Notes: generated by a model from the sequence alone, not told the origin. Counted from the stretch's first letter, positions 33,770 through 43,363 are shown. The stretch is DNA of 64,000 bases from M1-B18 sp048264125 (GCA_048264125.1 JBLXDM010000006.1:62001-126000); one strand, 5' to 3'. Numbers and translations are program-made.

Positions 33770-34549
33770 ATGGGAAGAAGAAGTAGATCTAATGACGAGG
33801 AAAAAAAAGGAGCACCAGAGTGGATGACTACCTATGGAGACATGGTAACTCTTTTGCTATGCTTCTTTGTTCTGCTGTTTGCATTTTCAAATATCGATGC
33901 TCAGAAGTTTGAGGCAGTTATACAATCCTTCCAGGGCTCTTTGGGTATATTGGATTCAGGTAGGGCAATTGAGCCAAGTGAATATTTTGTTGATGCAGAA
34001 ATGAATGAATTGATGACAAGTCAAATTCAGGAAATGGAGGCATTGAAGGAGCTGGAGGAAATTGCGACAGAGCTGAAGGAGTACCTGGAGAGCAGGGGCT
34101 ATAGTCAGACAGTGGATATTCAGTTTAATGAACGCTATGTTAAGCTTAATTTCTTAGACGGCGTTTTATTTGATCCGGGAAAGGCAGTTATAAAGCCAGA
34201 TGCTATACCTGTGCTGGAGGCGGTGGCATTAAAGCTGGCGGATTATACCGAAAATCGTATAAAGATAGAGGGCCATACGGATACTGTGCCAATAAGGACG
34301 ATAGAATATCCCAACAATTGGTATCTGGCGGCGGCAAGGGCAATTGCAGTAGCAGAATACTACATAAATGAAAAGGGCTATGATCCCAAAAGACTATCGG
34401 CAGAGGGCTTTGGAGAATACGCACCCATTGCAACAAATGATACACCTGAGGGAAGAACGAGAAACCGAAGGGTAGAGATTAAGATATTGAATAGTATTGA
34501 GAGCCAGAGGGTGACAGAGGAAGAGCTGGAGGATCGTGGCTTTAATTAA
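33770..34549 (+). CDS. MotB-type flagellar stator or OmpA-domain protein
   Basis: 259 aa. One membrane helix (about 26-44) directly after PEWMTTYGDMVTLLL, with Asp24 at the position of the ion-carrying Asp of MotB. The plug region is followed by an OmpA/MotB peptidoglycan-binding domain (about 140-245) with IKIEGHTDTVP, AAARAIAVAEYY, LSAEGFGEYAPIA and RNRRVEI. The domain anchors the stator to the wall. No motA adjoins it here, which is unusual. ATG 33770 chosen; an upstream GTG at 33746 lacks a well-placed ribosome site. Confidence 0.85.
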   Translation: MGRRSRSNDEEKKGAPEWMTTYGDMVTLLLCFFVLLFAFSNIDAQKFEAVIQSFQGSLGILDSGRAIEPSEYFVDAEMNELMTSQIQEMEALKELEEIATELKEYLESRGYSQTVDIQFNERYVKLNFLDGVLFDPGKAVIKPDAIPVLEAVALKLADYTENRIKIEGHTDTVPIRTIEYPNNWYLAAARAIAVAEYYINEKGYDPKRLSAEGFGEYAPIATNDTPEGRTRNRRVEIKILNSIESQRVTEEELEDRGFN

Positions 34550-34557
34550 CCTTTAAT

Positions 34558-34590
34558 AAAGACAGGATGCCTCCTGTCTTTTTATTTTTT
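34558..34590 (+). terminator. Intrinsic terminator after motB
   Basis: 9-bp stem AAAGACAGG/CCTGTCTTT with 6-nt loop, then TTATTTTTTT. Confidence 0.85.
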
Positions 34591-34865
34591 TGAAAATAAA
34601 TCTGGGGAGGGAACATATATGATTAAAAATCACTCTTTAAAATGATGGAAAAATTATTCTTGTTACATTGAAAAGCAAAGGGATAATTGGTAAAATTAGC
34701 TTAGCTTCATATATGCCTTATGGAAATATCTTGACAGCTATAAATATCAAAGACGGTACTAATTGGACCATAGCAGGCATATGAAGGTATTAGCTATATA
34801 TCAGTGAGCTTATAGCTTTAAAATTATCATTTGTCCATTATAACTATAAAAACGGAGGTGACACG
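34591..34865. other. Noncoding spacer upstream of the zinc-ribbon/TPM operon
   Basis: AT-rich. A TTGACA occurs near 34731 with a TATAAA-like hexamer close behind, but spacing is not canonical. I see no gene, repeat or strong hairpin. It must hold the promoter of the 34866-39554 group. Confidence 0.4.
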
Positions 34866-35915
34866 ATGGAGGTTATTACCTATAAATGTCCGAATTGTGG
34901 AGGAGTCCTGGAATTCAATAGCGAAAGTCAGAGCTGGAAATGCGAATTCTGTTTAAGCGACTTCCATGATCAGGAGATTAAATCAATAGAAAAGGGTTTG
35001 CTTTCAGAGAAGGAAAAAAGGGTGGAAGAGGAAAAGGAGTTTGAGACTGTTGGGAAAATCTATAGCTGCACCAGCTGTGGGGCCGAGATAGTCACAGACA
35101 ATACGACTGCAGCAACCTTCTGCTATTACTGTCATAGCCCTGCGATATTGCCCGGGCAATTGTCAGGCAAATTCAGACCAGCAAAGGTTATTCCCTTTAA
35201 GATTAAAAAGGAAGCTGCCACAGAGGCCTTTATACAATGGTGTAAAAAGAAGCCTCTGCTGTCAAGGGACTTTATTTCAGCTTCTCAGCTTCAGCATTTA
35301 TCAGGTGTCTACATACCTTTTTGGCTCTTTGACTGCGACATAAGAGGTAGGATATCGGCAGAGGGTAGAAATATCCGCACATGGGTGAGCGGTGATAAGC
35401 GATATACAGAGACTAAGTACTATGACGTAGGACGTTCAGCAACTGCTCGCTTTGTAAAGGTACCGGCAGATGGCTCTAAAAAAACCGACGATCAGCTGAT
35501 GGAGACACTGGAGCCCTTTGACTATAATCAGATGGTGGACTTTTCCATGCCCTACCTGTCAGGGTATTTGGCTGAAAAGTACGATTTGGATGATGGGGCA
35601 GTATATGGTCGTATCGTAGAAAGACTTGAGGATTACTCAAATAAGCTGCTGAGGGATACAATATCAGGCTACAGTAGTGTTTCGGTAAGAAGCTGCAGTG
35701 TGGATATAAGCAAATCAAAGGCCTCCTATGCCCTTTTACCTACATGGATGTTTACCTATAATTATAAGGGGAAGGTCTATGTATTTGCTATGAATGGGCA
35801 GACGGGCAAAATAGCAGGAAGCCTCCCCATCAGCAATAAGAGAGTCGCCCTATGGTTTGCTGGAATTTCGGCAGGCGTATTTTCATTATTGACCTTAGGA
35901 GGACTGCTGCTATGA
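34866..35915 (+). CDS. Zinc-ribbon membrane protein (YdjG-like)
   Basis: 349 aa. Two N-terminal zinc ribbons of TFIIB type: CPNCG with CEFC (about 8-30) and CTSCG with CYYC (about 67-90). A beta-rich middle region comes next, then one C-terminal membrane helix (about 325-347). B. subtilis YdjG has the same layout and works with the TPM protein YdjH to hold PspA at the membrane. The following ydjH-like gene overlaps by ATGA. The partner genes pspA and ydjI lie 23 kb upstream. Confidence 0.78.
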   Translation: MEVITYKCPNCGGVLEFNSESQSWKCEFCLSDFHDQEIKSIEKGLLSEKEKRVEEEKEFETVGKIYSCTSCGAEIVTDNTTAATFCYYCHSPAILPGQLSGKFRPAKVIPFKIKKEAATEAFIQWCKKKPLLSRDFISASQLQHLSGVYIPFWLFDCDIRGRISAEGRNIRTWVSGDKRYTETKYYDVGRSATARFVKVPADGSKKTDDQLMETLEPFDYNQMVDFSMPYLSGYLAEKYDLDDGAVYGRIVERLEDYSNKLLRDTISGYSSVSVRSCSVDISKSKASYALLPTWMFTYNYKGKVYVFAMNGQTGKIAGSLPISNKRVALWFAGISAGVFSLLTLGGLLL

Positions 35916-36736
35916 TAAAAGGATATAAAAAACTCTCAATTTTTGTATGCCTATTAATGCTTCTATCCTGTATAGCTGTATTTGGTGCTTCTCCAAGGGT
36001 CTATGACGATGCAGCCCTCTTTTCAGAGGCAGAGCTTCAGTCACTGGAGGCAAGAGCGACAGAGCTAAGCGAAGGGCTGCAGATGGATTTGGTTATTGTC
36101 ACCATTACTGACAATTTGGGCAAAACCTCAAGGCAGTTTGCAGATGATTTTTATGACGAAAATGGCTTTGGATACGGTTCCGAGGCAGACGGTGTTCTCT
36201 TGCTTATAAATATGGAGGACCGAGAGGTATATATTACTACAACGGGTATAGCCATCAAATACCTGACGGATGCAAGAATAGAGGCAATACTTGACAAGGT
36301 ATATGAATACCTCCCAGACGGACACTATGGCGATGCTGCTATGGCCTTCCTAACTCAGGTGGATAATTACGTAAGGACAGGAATACCAAGCGATCAATAT
36401 ACCTATGATGAGGATACGAATACGATTGTTGAGGAAGAAACACCTCTTGTTCAAAAGCTGTTCTACTACTTTATAATAGCAATTGCCGCTGCTGGAATAG
36501 TTGTTGGTATTATGGCGGCTTTGAATAAGGGGAGAAAAGGAACCACTAAGCATACCTATCTGGATGCTAATTCCTTTAATGTTTTTAATCGATACGACCA
36601 CCATATCAACACTCAGCAGACCTTTGTAATAATCAAAAAGGACCCACCCTCCTCCGGAGGCTCAGGCATAGGCAGGAGCTCTGTTCATCGCTCCAGCAGC
36701 GGAAGAAGCCACGGCGGCGGAGGCAGAAAGTTCTAG
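35912..36736 (+). CDS. TPM-domain membrane protein (YdjH-like)
   Basis: 274 aa from ATG 35912, which overlaps the previous stop and follows TTAGGAGG. Signal-type helix (about 8-26), then one TPM domain (about 30-165) beginning PRVYDDAALF and including DDFYDENGFGYGSEADGVLLLIN. A membrane helix (about 180-205) leads to a short tail rich in Ser and Gly that ends GGGGRKF. TPM domains (formerly DUF477) act at membranes in quality control and stress. Probably forms a complex with the YdjG-like protein. Confidence 0.82.
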   Translation: MIKGYKKLSIFVCLLMLLSCIAVFGASPRVYDDAALFSEAELQSLEARATELSEGLQMDLVIVTITDNLGKTSRQFADDFYDENGFGYGSEADGVLLLINMEDREVYITTTGIAIKYLTDARIEAILDKVYEYLPDGHYGDAAMAFLTQVDNYVRTGIPSDQYTYDEDTNTIVEEETPLVQKLFYYFIIAIAAAGIVVGIMAALNKGRKGTTKHTYLDANSFNVFNRYDHHINTQQTFVIIKKDPPSSGGSGIGRSSVHRSSSGRSHGGGGRKF

Positions 36737-36749
36737 CTTACTTATCTAC

Positions 36750-36789
36750 AATCCCCAATACTACCCTCAAGGCTATGGTATTGGGGATT
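36750..36789 (+). terminator. Hairpin between the two TPM genes
   Basis: 12-bp stem AATCCCCAATAC/GTATTGGGGATT with a weak T-run; possible partial terminator or mRNA-stabilising structure. Confidence 0.5.
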
Positions 36790-36851
36790 ATTACATAGCA
36801 AAGGTATTGCAGGAATATAATGAGGGGTTATAGGGGGGAGGGATCGCTGCT

Positions 36852-39554
36852 ATGATTAAAAGAAGCTGGCTTATATACGGCATAATAGCGATATTAATTT
36901 TTATTTCAAGCATTATAGCCTACGGTTCAGAACAAAAGGTTTATGATGAAGCAGGTCTATTCACAGAAGAGGAGCTACAGCGACTGGAGGCCAAGTCCTT
37001 AGAGCTTTGGGAGGCCCTAAAGCTGGATTTAGTTATTGTAACTATAGAGGATAATCAGGGAAAAACCTCAAGGGACTTTGCAGATGATTTTTACGATTAT
37101 GGCGGCTTCGGCTATGGGCCCGAGGCCGATGGTGTTCTATTGCTTATTAATATGGCGGATAGTGAGGCTTACATATCGACAACTGGAATCGCAATTAAAT
37201 ATCTAACGGATGCTAGAATTGAAGCCGTATTGGATGATATACTTCAGCACCTACCGGATGGCAACTATGCCGATGGGGCAATGGCCTTTTTAGGTAGTGT
37301 CGAATATTTTGTAAAGTCGGGGATTCCTGCCAATCAATATACCTATAACGAGGACACAAAAACCATAGTAGAAGAGAAGCAGGAGGCGAAAGAAGCCATT
37401 GCAGCCCAAAGAGTATACGATAAAGCAGGGCTTATGTCTCCAGAGGAGAGATTGCAGCTGGAGGTAAAGGCCACCCAGCTTAGGAAGGCCCTAAAGATGG
37501 ATTTTGTCGTGGTCACCATAGACGATAACCCGAGAAAAAGTTCAAAGGAATATGCCGATGACTTTTATGACTCTGGTGGCTTTGGTTATGGGGCTAATGC
37601 CGATGGTGCTTTATTGCTTATTAACAAGGCATATAGAGAAATTTACATAAAGACGTCGGGTAGAGTGGTGTTAAGAAGTGATCAAAGAGATAACGCCATA
37701 GGAAAGATTGTTGGATATTTAAATGCCGACAACAATGTTGAAGGCATAATGACCTTTTTCAATGAAATGGAAAGCTATGAAAGGGTATATTTTCCCTATT
37801 ATACCTTAAGGGAGCTCACAAAAAGCATAAAGGTAGATGCACCTGATGCTGCGAAAAACAGTATTACCCCTAAGGTTTACGATGAAGCTGGACTATTTAA
37901 ACCTGAAGAATTGTTGGAACTGGAGGCAAGGGCACAGGAGCTAAGGGAGGCTCTGAAGCTGGACTTGGTTATAGTAACGACAAAGGATAGTCAAGGAAAA
38001 ACCCCAAAGGAATATGCCCATGATTTCTATGATAATGGAGGCTTTGGCTATGGACATGATTCCGCAGGGGCGCTGCTGTTAATCGATATGGAGAATAGAG
38101 AGGTCTATATATCAACAACTGGTGTAGCTTATTACCTTTTAAACAGTGAAAGAATTGAAAAAATATTAGACAAAATATATATATATCTATCAGAGGAAAA
38201 TTATGCTGAAGCAGCAATAGCCTTTCTAAATGAAGTGGAGAGGTATAGAAACGCTATAATTATAAATCGAAGTACTAATTGGATAAAGGATTATGCGAAT
38301 TTATTTTCACGGGAGGAGCTGCAAATATTAGAGGGGTATGCTGCGGCCCTTAGAATAGATTTAGATGTGGATTTATATATATATACAATTGCTGGTGAGC
38401 CAGAGGAAAAAATATCAAAGGAAACTGCCGATAGTTTTTATAATACAATGAGCTTAGGCGATGGTCCCACTTCAGATGGTGGGGTTCTATATTTTAATAT
38501 GGTGGATAAAGAGGTATATATTTCGACCGGAGGGATAGTCACAGAGCACCTAAAGGGAGAAAAGTTGGAGGAAATGCTAGAGAAAATGCAGGGTCATTTG
38601 GCTAACGAAGACTATGGTCAAGGGGCTATTGATATCTTTGCATGGGCCCGGGACTATTTTGGCAAGGTTCGTGCTGATGCCACTGAGGATACTGGGGCAA
38701 AAAGCTATAGTACTATGCCCGCCAGAAATGTTTATGATTATGCAGAGTTGTTTTTTTCAAAAGATTTGGCGATGTTGCCTTATCGTACTCTAGCAATGAG
38801 TAGAGATTTAAAAATGGATTTGGTTATTGTCACCATAAATGACAATATGGGAAAAACCTCAAGGGAATATGCCCTAGATTTTTATAATGAACGGCATCAA
38901 GGTAATGGGTTGGCTGTTGAAGGGGCGCTTTTATTAATAAATGTGGCGGATGGCGAGGTACATTTACTAACCACTGGAAAAAACTATCTATACGACGATA
39001 AAATGCTTGATCTTTTAGGATCGGTGGCTAGATTTTCATCAACGAAGAGCTATGAACTAGGCGTCTTGATGTTTTTAACTGAAATGGAAATGAATGTAAA
39101 GACGGCCTTAAGAACCATGCCTAAACCCTACACAAAGACAAAGCTTAAATGGGAAGGCTTCGATGAAGGCACTGTCGCTGCTATTGGGCTGGTTCTGAAG
39201 CTTATCCTATCATTAATGGCAGCTTTTAAAGTTGTAAGGAGCTTGGTAGAAAAAACCCGAGGGCCTGAAGAGGTTTCACAGGGTATTTATCTACAGCCAA
39301 GCTCATTTAAGGTATTTAATCGCCACGATCGTCTCACCAACACGATTGAAACCTATGAGATAATAGAGAAGAAGCCACCACCCTCCTCTGGCAGCGACGA
39401 CAGCTGGTCCTCCAGCTCATCCAGTAGCAGCTCCGGCAGGAGCACCGTCCATACCTCCAGCAGTGGAACAACCCATGGTGGCGGAGGCAGAAGCTTCAGC
39501 TCAGGCTCCAGCAGCAGCGGAAGCAGCCGAGGCGGTGGAGGCCGAAAGTTCTAA
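36852..39554 (+). CDS. Multidomain protein with five tandem TPM domains
   Basis: 900 aa against about 270 for a usual YdjH. After a signal helix, five TPM-like units begin near residues 27, 182, 338, 470 and 622, each opening with a VYD-x-A-x-LF-like line (unit 4 DYANLF). Units 1-3 keep DDFYD-x-GGFGYG (unit 3 HDFYDNGG). Unit 4 (GDGPTSDGG) and unit 5 (ERHQGNGLAVEG) are degenerate. A membrane helix near 778-798 is followed by a cytoplasmic Ser/Gly-rich tail ending GGGGRKF, as in its upstream neighbour. It looks like domain duplication from the adjacent ydjH-like gene. Confidence 0.83.
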   Translation: MIKRSWLIYGIIAILIFISSIIAYGSEQKVYDEAGLFTEEELQRLEAKSLELWEALKLDLVIVTIEDNQGKTSRDFADDFYDYGGFGYGPEADGVLLLINMADSEAYISTTGIAIKYLTDARIEAVLDDILQHLPDGNYADGAMAFLGSVEYFVKSGIPANQYTYNEDTKTIVEEKQEAKEAIAAQRVYDKAGLMSPEERLQLEVKATQLRKALKMDFVVVTIDDNPRKSSKEYADDFYDSGGFGYGANADGALLLINKAYREIYIKTSGRVVLRSDQRDNAIGKIVGYLNADNNVEGIMTFFNEMESYERVYFPYYTLRELTKSIKVDAPDAAKNSITPKVYDEAGLFKPEELLELEARAQELREALKLDLVIVTTKDSQGKTPKEYAHDFYDNGGFGYGHDSAGALLLIDMENREVYISTTGVAYYLLNSERIEKILDKIYIYLSEENYAEAAIAFLNEVERYRNAIIINRSTNWIKDYANLFSREELQILEGYAAALRIDLDVDLYIYTIAGEPEEKISKETADSFYNTMSLGDGPTSDGGVLYFNMVDKEVYISTGGIVTEHLKGEKLEEMLEKMQGHLANEDYGQGAIDIFAWARDYFGKVRADATEDTGAKSYSTMPARNVYDYAELFFSKDLAMLPYRTLAMSRDLKMDLVIVTINDNMGKTSREYALDFYNERHQGNGLAVEGALLLINVADGEVHLLTTGKNYLYDDKMLDLLGSVARFSSTKSYELGVLMFLTEMEMNVKTALRTMPKPYTKTKLKWEGFDEGTVAAIGLVLKLILSLMAAFKVVRSLVEKTRGPEEVSQGIYLQPSSFKVFNRHDRLTNTIETYEIIEKKPPPSSGSDDSWSSSSSSSSSGRSTVHTSSSGTTHGGGGRSFSSGSSSSGSSRGGGGRKF

Positions 39555-39629
39555 TACTGCTGGTGGTGGGATTAGGCCTTAGACACAGGATATTGATACT
39601 TAAGATAAAAAAAAGGAGGTACTAAAGCA

Positions 39630-40583
39630 ATGGCTAAGGTGAGGATAGGTATTATAGGTGCAGGCATTGTAGGAGAAAGGCTTATAAAGGCAATTGGAAG
39701 GCATGGCGGTGGAGAAGTAATGGGGGTATATGATACCAATGCTGAGAGACTGCAGCAAATGTCGGAGGAATATAATTTGACAGCAGTAGACAGCTATTGG
39801 GAGCTGCTGGAAAACCCTGATATAGAATTGATTTATCTTGCAGTTCCTCCGAAATATCATCACTTTATAGCTATGGAGATTATAGGAGCAAAGAAGCATT
39901 TGCTTTGCGAAAAGCCACTGGCTAATTCAAACCAGGAGGCTATGGAAATGTATGAGGCAGCTGCTGAAGCAGGAATTATCCATGCCATGAATTTTCCGAC
40001 GGTCTATAGTGCTTCCTTTAAAAGGCTGGAGGAGCTGCTTAAGGAAGGCTTTATAGGTGACCTCAGAAGAATAGAGCTTCATGGCTATTTCAAGCAATGG
40101 CCTAGAGCATGGCAGCAGACGGAGTGGATTGCATCGAAGGAGCAGGGGGGCTTTATTAGGGAGGTATTCACACATTTTGTTCAGATCATATTGAGCTGCT
40201 TTGGTAGGATCACCGATATTAGCACCTTTATAGAGGCTGCGGATAATCCGGCTGCCTCGGAGACTGGAATCATAGCAGCTGGAAGGCTGAAAAGCGGTGC
40301 TACAATTCTATTCAACGGCTTTTCAAATATCGGTATTGAAGATAAGCTGGCCTTAGGTATATATGGAACCAAGGGGATGCTTTCTCTGGAAAATTGGAGG
40401 GAGCTGTGGATTTCAGATCTTGAAGGCAGAAGAAGAATAGAGGTACAGGAAAATGACCATCTGGCGGAGCTACTAGAGGAGGTCTTCGCCGCTATTGAAG
40501 GAAGGGAAGCAAAGCTCGTCACCTTCAAAGAGGGCATGGCGGTTCAAAGGGTAATTGAAGGGCTGCTGGGCAGAGATGAATAA
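39630..40583 (+). CDS. Gfo/Idh/MocA-family oxidoreductase
   Basis: 317 aa. N-terminal Rossmann fold with GIIGAGIVGERL (about 7-18) and the family catalytic/NAD motif CEKPLA near residue 92. The C-terminal alpha/beta domain is of MocA type (about 125-300). These enzymes oxidise or reduce sugars, inositols or related compounds with NAD(P). Substrate unknown. AAGGAGG ribosome site. Single gene. Confidence 0.85.
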   Translation: MAKVRIGIIGAGIVGERLIKAIGRHGGGEVMGVYDTNAERLQQMSEEYNLTAVDSYWELLENPDIELIYLAVPPKYHHFIAMEIIGAKKHLLCEKPLANSNQEAMEMYEAAAEAGIIHAMNFPTVYSASFKRLEELLKEGFIGDLRRIELHGYFKQWPRAWQQTEWIASKEQGGFIREVFTHFVQIILSCFGRITDISTFIEAADNPAASETGIIAAGRLKSGATILFNGFSNIGIEDKLALGIYGTKGMLSLENWRELWISDLEGRRRIEVQENDHLAELLEEVFAAIEGREAKLVTFKEGMAVQRVIEGLLGRDE

Positions 40584-40599
40584 TCTCATATAAAGAATA

Positions 40600-40621
40600 A
40601 GCTCCACCGAAGGGTGGAGCT
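40600..40621. terminator. Hairpin between convergent genes
   Basis: 9-bp stem AGCTCCACC/GGTGGAGCT with 4-nt loop; poor T-run on both strands. Confidence 0.5.
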
Positions 40622-40626
40622 AAATA

Positions 40627-40923
40627 CTATTCCATAAACATTGGTGGTACCTTGCAAAGCTTAACATCTATATTTCTCCAAACATCACCGGTTACATAGG
40701 GCTCAATTTTAAGCCATTCATCAAGGGCGTCCCTAGAAGGAAAGTCCATCAATAGCACTGAGCCTATCATTTTTTCCGCATCATCCAAAATGGCAGCGGC
40801 ATATAAATATCTTCCCTCCTGCTTCATTGCTTTAACCAGCTCCATGTGTTGACCCCTGACTGCCATTCTTCTGTCCATGGCACCAGCATCGGTTCCGTCA
40901 TAAGCAGTAACTAAAAATTGCAT
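40627..40923 (-). CDS. YciI-family protein
   Basis: 98 aa, full-length YciI-like (dimeric alpha+beta barrel). It contains the RGQHMELVKAM stretch with the conserved His, and IGSVLLMDFPSRDALDEWLKIEPYVTGDVW with the conserved Asp. Function of the family is not well defined; some act in muconolactone-type chemistry. AAAGGATG ribosome site. Confidence 0.8.
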   Translation of the reverse strand: MQFLVTAYDGTDAGAMDRRMAVRGQHMELVKAMKQEGRYLYAAAILDDAEKMIGSVLLMDFPSRDALDEWLKIEPYVTGDVWRNIDVKLCKVPPMFME

Positions 40924-40945
40924 ATAAACACATCCTTTATTTAAA

Positions 40946-41530
40946 TTATATCTTATAATGTAGTACCATCAATACATTGCCATAGACCTCTCTGATCAGC
41001 AGATAATGGGGAAACTTTTTTCCAGCTGCCTCATTTATTTTAAACTTAGGCATGCTTTTTACAGTATCTGCATCAATTTCATATATATCCACCTCTGCCC
41101 TGTCCCAATTCAGCTTTTCCAGCTTTGCGGCCTGCTGTGGGTTTACCAGCGCATTGGGAATAGTGGCGAATACATTTCCTCCATTTACCTCGTGGGCTTC
41201 CCAAAATTTATTATGTACCTCAAATACGCCGCTGGTCTTCAAATCAGAGGATCTTATATTTGAAAAGTTCTCCAGATAATCTCCATCATAATAGTTTTTT
41301 ACCAGTACAGGCTTATATAAAAAAGCCTCCTCGGAGATTTTATCCATTTTTAAATTAGGAGCATCGCAGACTGACACAGTGCTGTTCTGGCTATTAAGCT
41401 TAATTATACGCTCCTTATAGGCCTCAGCATAGTCTATTAGCTGCTGTATTAAACTCAGCTCATTATGTGAATTGTTGTTTTTAGTTAAGGTATTTAAAAT
41501 ATTACGTATTTGAAAAAGCTCATTACTCAT
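40946..41530 (-). CDS. Hypothetical protein
   Basis: 194 aa, not recognised. The N-terminal 55 residues are helical and probably coiled coil (IRNILNTL... LIQQLIDYAEAYKERI). The rest is mixed, with VSVCDAPNL, EVHNKFWEAHEVNGGNVFATIPN and a hydrophobic C-terminus YLLIREVYGNVLMVLHYKI. No signal or membrane helix. GGATGG precedes ATG 41530. Twenty-two nt upstream of the YciI gene on the same strand, so possibly cotranscribed. Confidence 0.6.
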   Translation of the reverse strand: MSNELFQIRNILNTLTKNNNSHNELSLIQQLIDYAEAYKERIIKLNSQNSTVSVCDAPNLKMDKISEEAFLYKPVLVKNYYDGDYLENFSNIRSSDLKTSGVFEVHNKFWEAHEVNGGNVFATIPNALVNPQQAAKLEKLNWDRAEVDIYEIDADTVKSMPKFKINEAAGKKFPHYLLIREVYGNVLMVLHYKI

Positions 41531-41743
41531 GCGGTCACCATCCCTGATACGATTAGTATTGAATTAAGCTTATATTTTTTATTATATAATAAAATGGCAG
41601 ATAAATAAAATTATATTAGCTATATAATTTTGGAATTTACCCATTATCAGTAAAATAGGACCTATGGAGGGCAACAGGTAAATAAAGGGAAAATATAATT
41701 TTTGTTGAAGTATTAATATAATAAAACCAAAAGGAGAAATGCT

Positions 41744-42682
41744 ATGGGAATAATGGGTTTTGCAGAAGTCATGGATAGGGGAATTGAAATACTAAGGAAA
41801 TATATGAAAACAATCATATTTTACAATATAGGAATGGGGATAATCGCCTTCATTTCTCTATTTATCTTTCTATTTATAAGCTTTATGCTATTAATTCCCG
41901 GAACCATGTATGGCAATAACGGAGGTATATATGTGCTTATATTCATAATAGTGGTGGGAGTACTTTCAATTGTCTACTCACTAAATGTAGGAATTATGAA
42001 AATCTCTAGTCAATACTATGGAGAAGGGCCGGTATATGCCTATGATGCAATTAAAGCTGCAACAAAAAAGCTGCCATTGATATTTGGGCTGGTTACTTTA
42101 GCAGCCTTGGTATTTATTCCAGTGGCGGCAGCTGCCATAACGATTTTTAAAGAATTATCAATTAGCATCAACACAGGTCTGGCAGAGCTTATGGAGGCGG
42201 CAGATGTATTGCAGCTATTATCAATAGTAGCCTTGATGCTCCTCTTTGCATTGGTGACCATAGGCTACCTAACCCTCTTTAGCTTTTCCCTTCAGGCTAT
42301 AGCTTTGGAAAATAAAGGGCCAGTAGAGTCCATAAAGCGCAGCTATTTTTTGCTTAAGGGAGGCTACATTAAGCTGGTGGGCTACAATCTTTTAATCTTC
42401 GGAAGTGTCTATGCTATTAATCTTTCCCTGGAGGGCTTTCTGGGATTGGTTATAAGCATATTATTTATGATATTGAGGTTTTTAAATGTACAGCAGGAGT
42501 ATCTATTGTTTTTTTCATCATTATACACTCAGCTGCAATGGCCATTAACCATTTTATCTTGGCTGATCATTACGCCTATCAACGCAATGATACTGACGGT
42601 GCTGTACTATAATCAGAGATTTGTAAAGGAAGGCCATGACATATCTCTGAAACTAAGAGAAATTAAAAAGCTGAAAGGATAG
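41744..42682 (+). CDS. Polytopic membrane protein of the MoxR/DUF58 operon
   Basis: 312 aa with about six hydrophobic helices (about 22-48, 62-82, 108-130, 160-190, 210-240, 265-290). The sequence FALVTIGYLTLFSFSLQAIALENKGPVESIKRSYFLLKGGY is typical of glycerophosphodiester-phosphodiesterase-like membrane domains found beside such operons. AAAGGAG ribosome site. It is followed after 6 nt by a DUF4129 gene, and heads a five-gene operon. Function unknown; probably structural or envelope-related. Confidence 0.7.
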   Translation: MGIMGFAEVMDRGIEILRKYMKTIIFYNIGMGIIAFISLFIFLFISFMLLIPGTMYGNNGGIYVLIFIIVVGVLSIVYSLNVGIMKISSQYYGEGPVYAYDAIKAATKKLPLIFGLVTLAALVFIPVAAAAITIFKELSISINTGLAELMEAADVLQLLSIVALMLLFALVTIGYLTLFSFSLQAIALENKGPVESIKRSYFLLKGGYIKLVGYNLLIFGSVYAINLSLEGFLGLVISILFMILRFLNVQQEYLLFFSSLYTQLQWPLTILSWLIITPINAMILTVLYYNQRFVKEGHDISLKLREIKKLKG

Positions 42683-42688
42683 GGCAGG

Positions 42689-43363
42689 ATGCTTTTAAAA
42701 ATTAGTGCACCAACAATTACCGAATTTGAAAACACAATCAACAGAGTGCTAGACAGGCCCTCCCACCGACATTTGCGCTACAGTATAGAGGGAATTATAG
42801 AACGGCTTAAGGAAGCTCTTCAGCAGTGGCTGGAAAAAAGATTGGACAGCATATTTGAGAAGGGAGGGCCTATAAACCCAGCTTCAGCAGGAGATATATC
42901 CAATCTATTGATGGTAATAGGTCTAACTGTAATAGTTGCTATAATTATCATCATTGCTGTGAGGGTAAATAAAACCATGGATGACGCCACAAGGGTTCGA
43001 GAGATATTAGGTGAGAAAATAGATGAAAAAACCACACCCGCCACCTTGAGGAAAAAGGCCGCCGACTACGAGGAGGAAGGGAAGCTAAGGCTGGCAATAC
43101 GCTTTGATTTTATAGCATTACTGCTGCTGATGCACAACAAAAATCTGACGTATCTGGACGAGACCAAAACAAATGAGGAGCTATATAAGGCACTAATCAG
43201 CAAAGGCTTTTCAAGGGCGGTGGAATTTAAGGCAGTAATTGCCTTATTTAATAGCAGCTGGTATGGGCATAGGGCACCCCTTCAGGAGGAGTACAACGGC
43301 TGGAAACAGAGGATAGGGGAGCTTTGGAAAGAGGTGCTGGGACATGAAGAAAAAACGAAGTAG
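42689..43363 (+). CDS. DUF4129 domain membrane protein
   Basis: 224 aa. One membrane helix (about 72-95). The cytoplasmic DUF4129 domain (about 120-220) shows KLRLAIRFDFIALLLLMHN, LTYLDETKTNEELYKAL and FNSSWYGHR. It is a regular member of MoxR/DUF58 loci in Firmicutes and Actinobacteria, role unknown. Its end overlaps the next gene by 20 nt, indicating translational coupling. Confidence 0.8.
   Translation: MLLKISAPTITEFENTINRVLDRPSHRHLRYSIEGIIERLKEALQQWLEKRLDSIFEKGGPINPASAGDISNLLMVIGLTVIVAIIIIIAVRVNKTMDDATRVREILGEKIDEKTTPATLRKKAADYEEEGKLRLAIRFDFIALLLLMHNKNLTYLDETKTNEELYKALISKGFSRAVEFKAVIALFNSSWYGHRAPLQEEYNGWKQRIGELWKEVLGHEEKTK

Noticed and set aside
36750..36789. Full transcriptional separation of the two TPM genes
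   Set aside because: The hairpin has a poor T-run, so read-through into the five-TPM gene remains likely.
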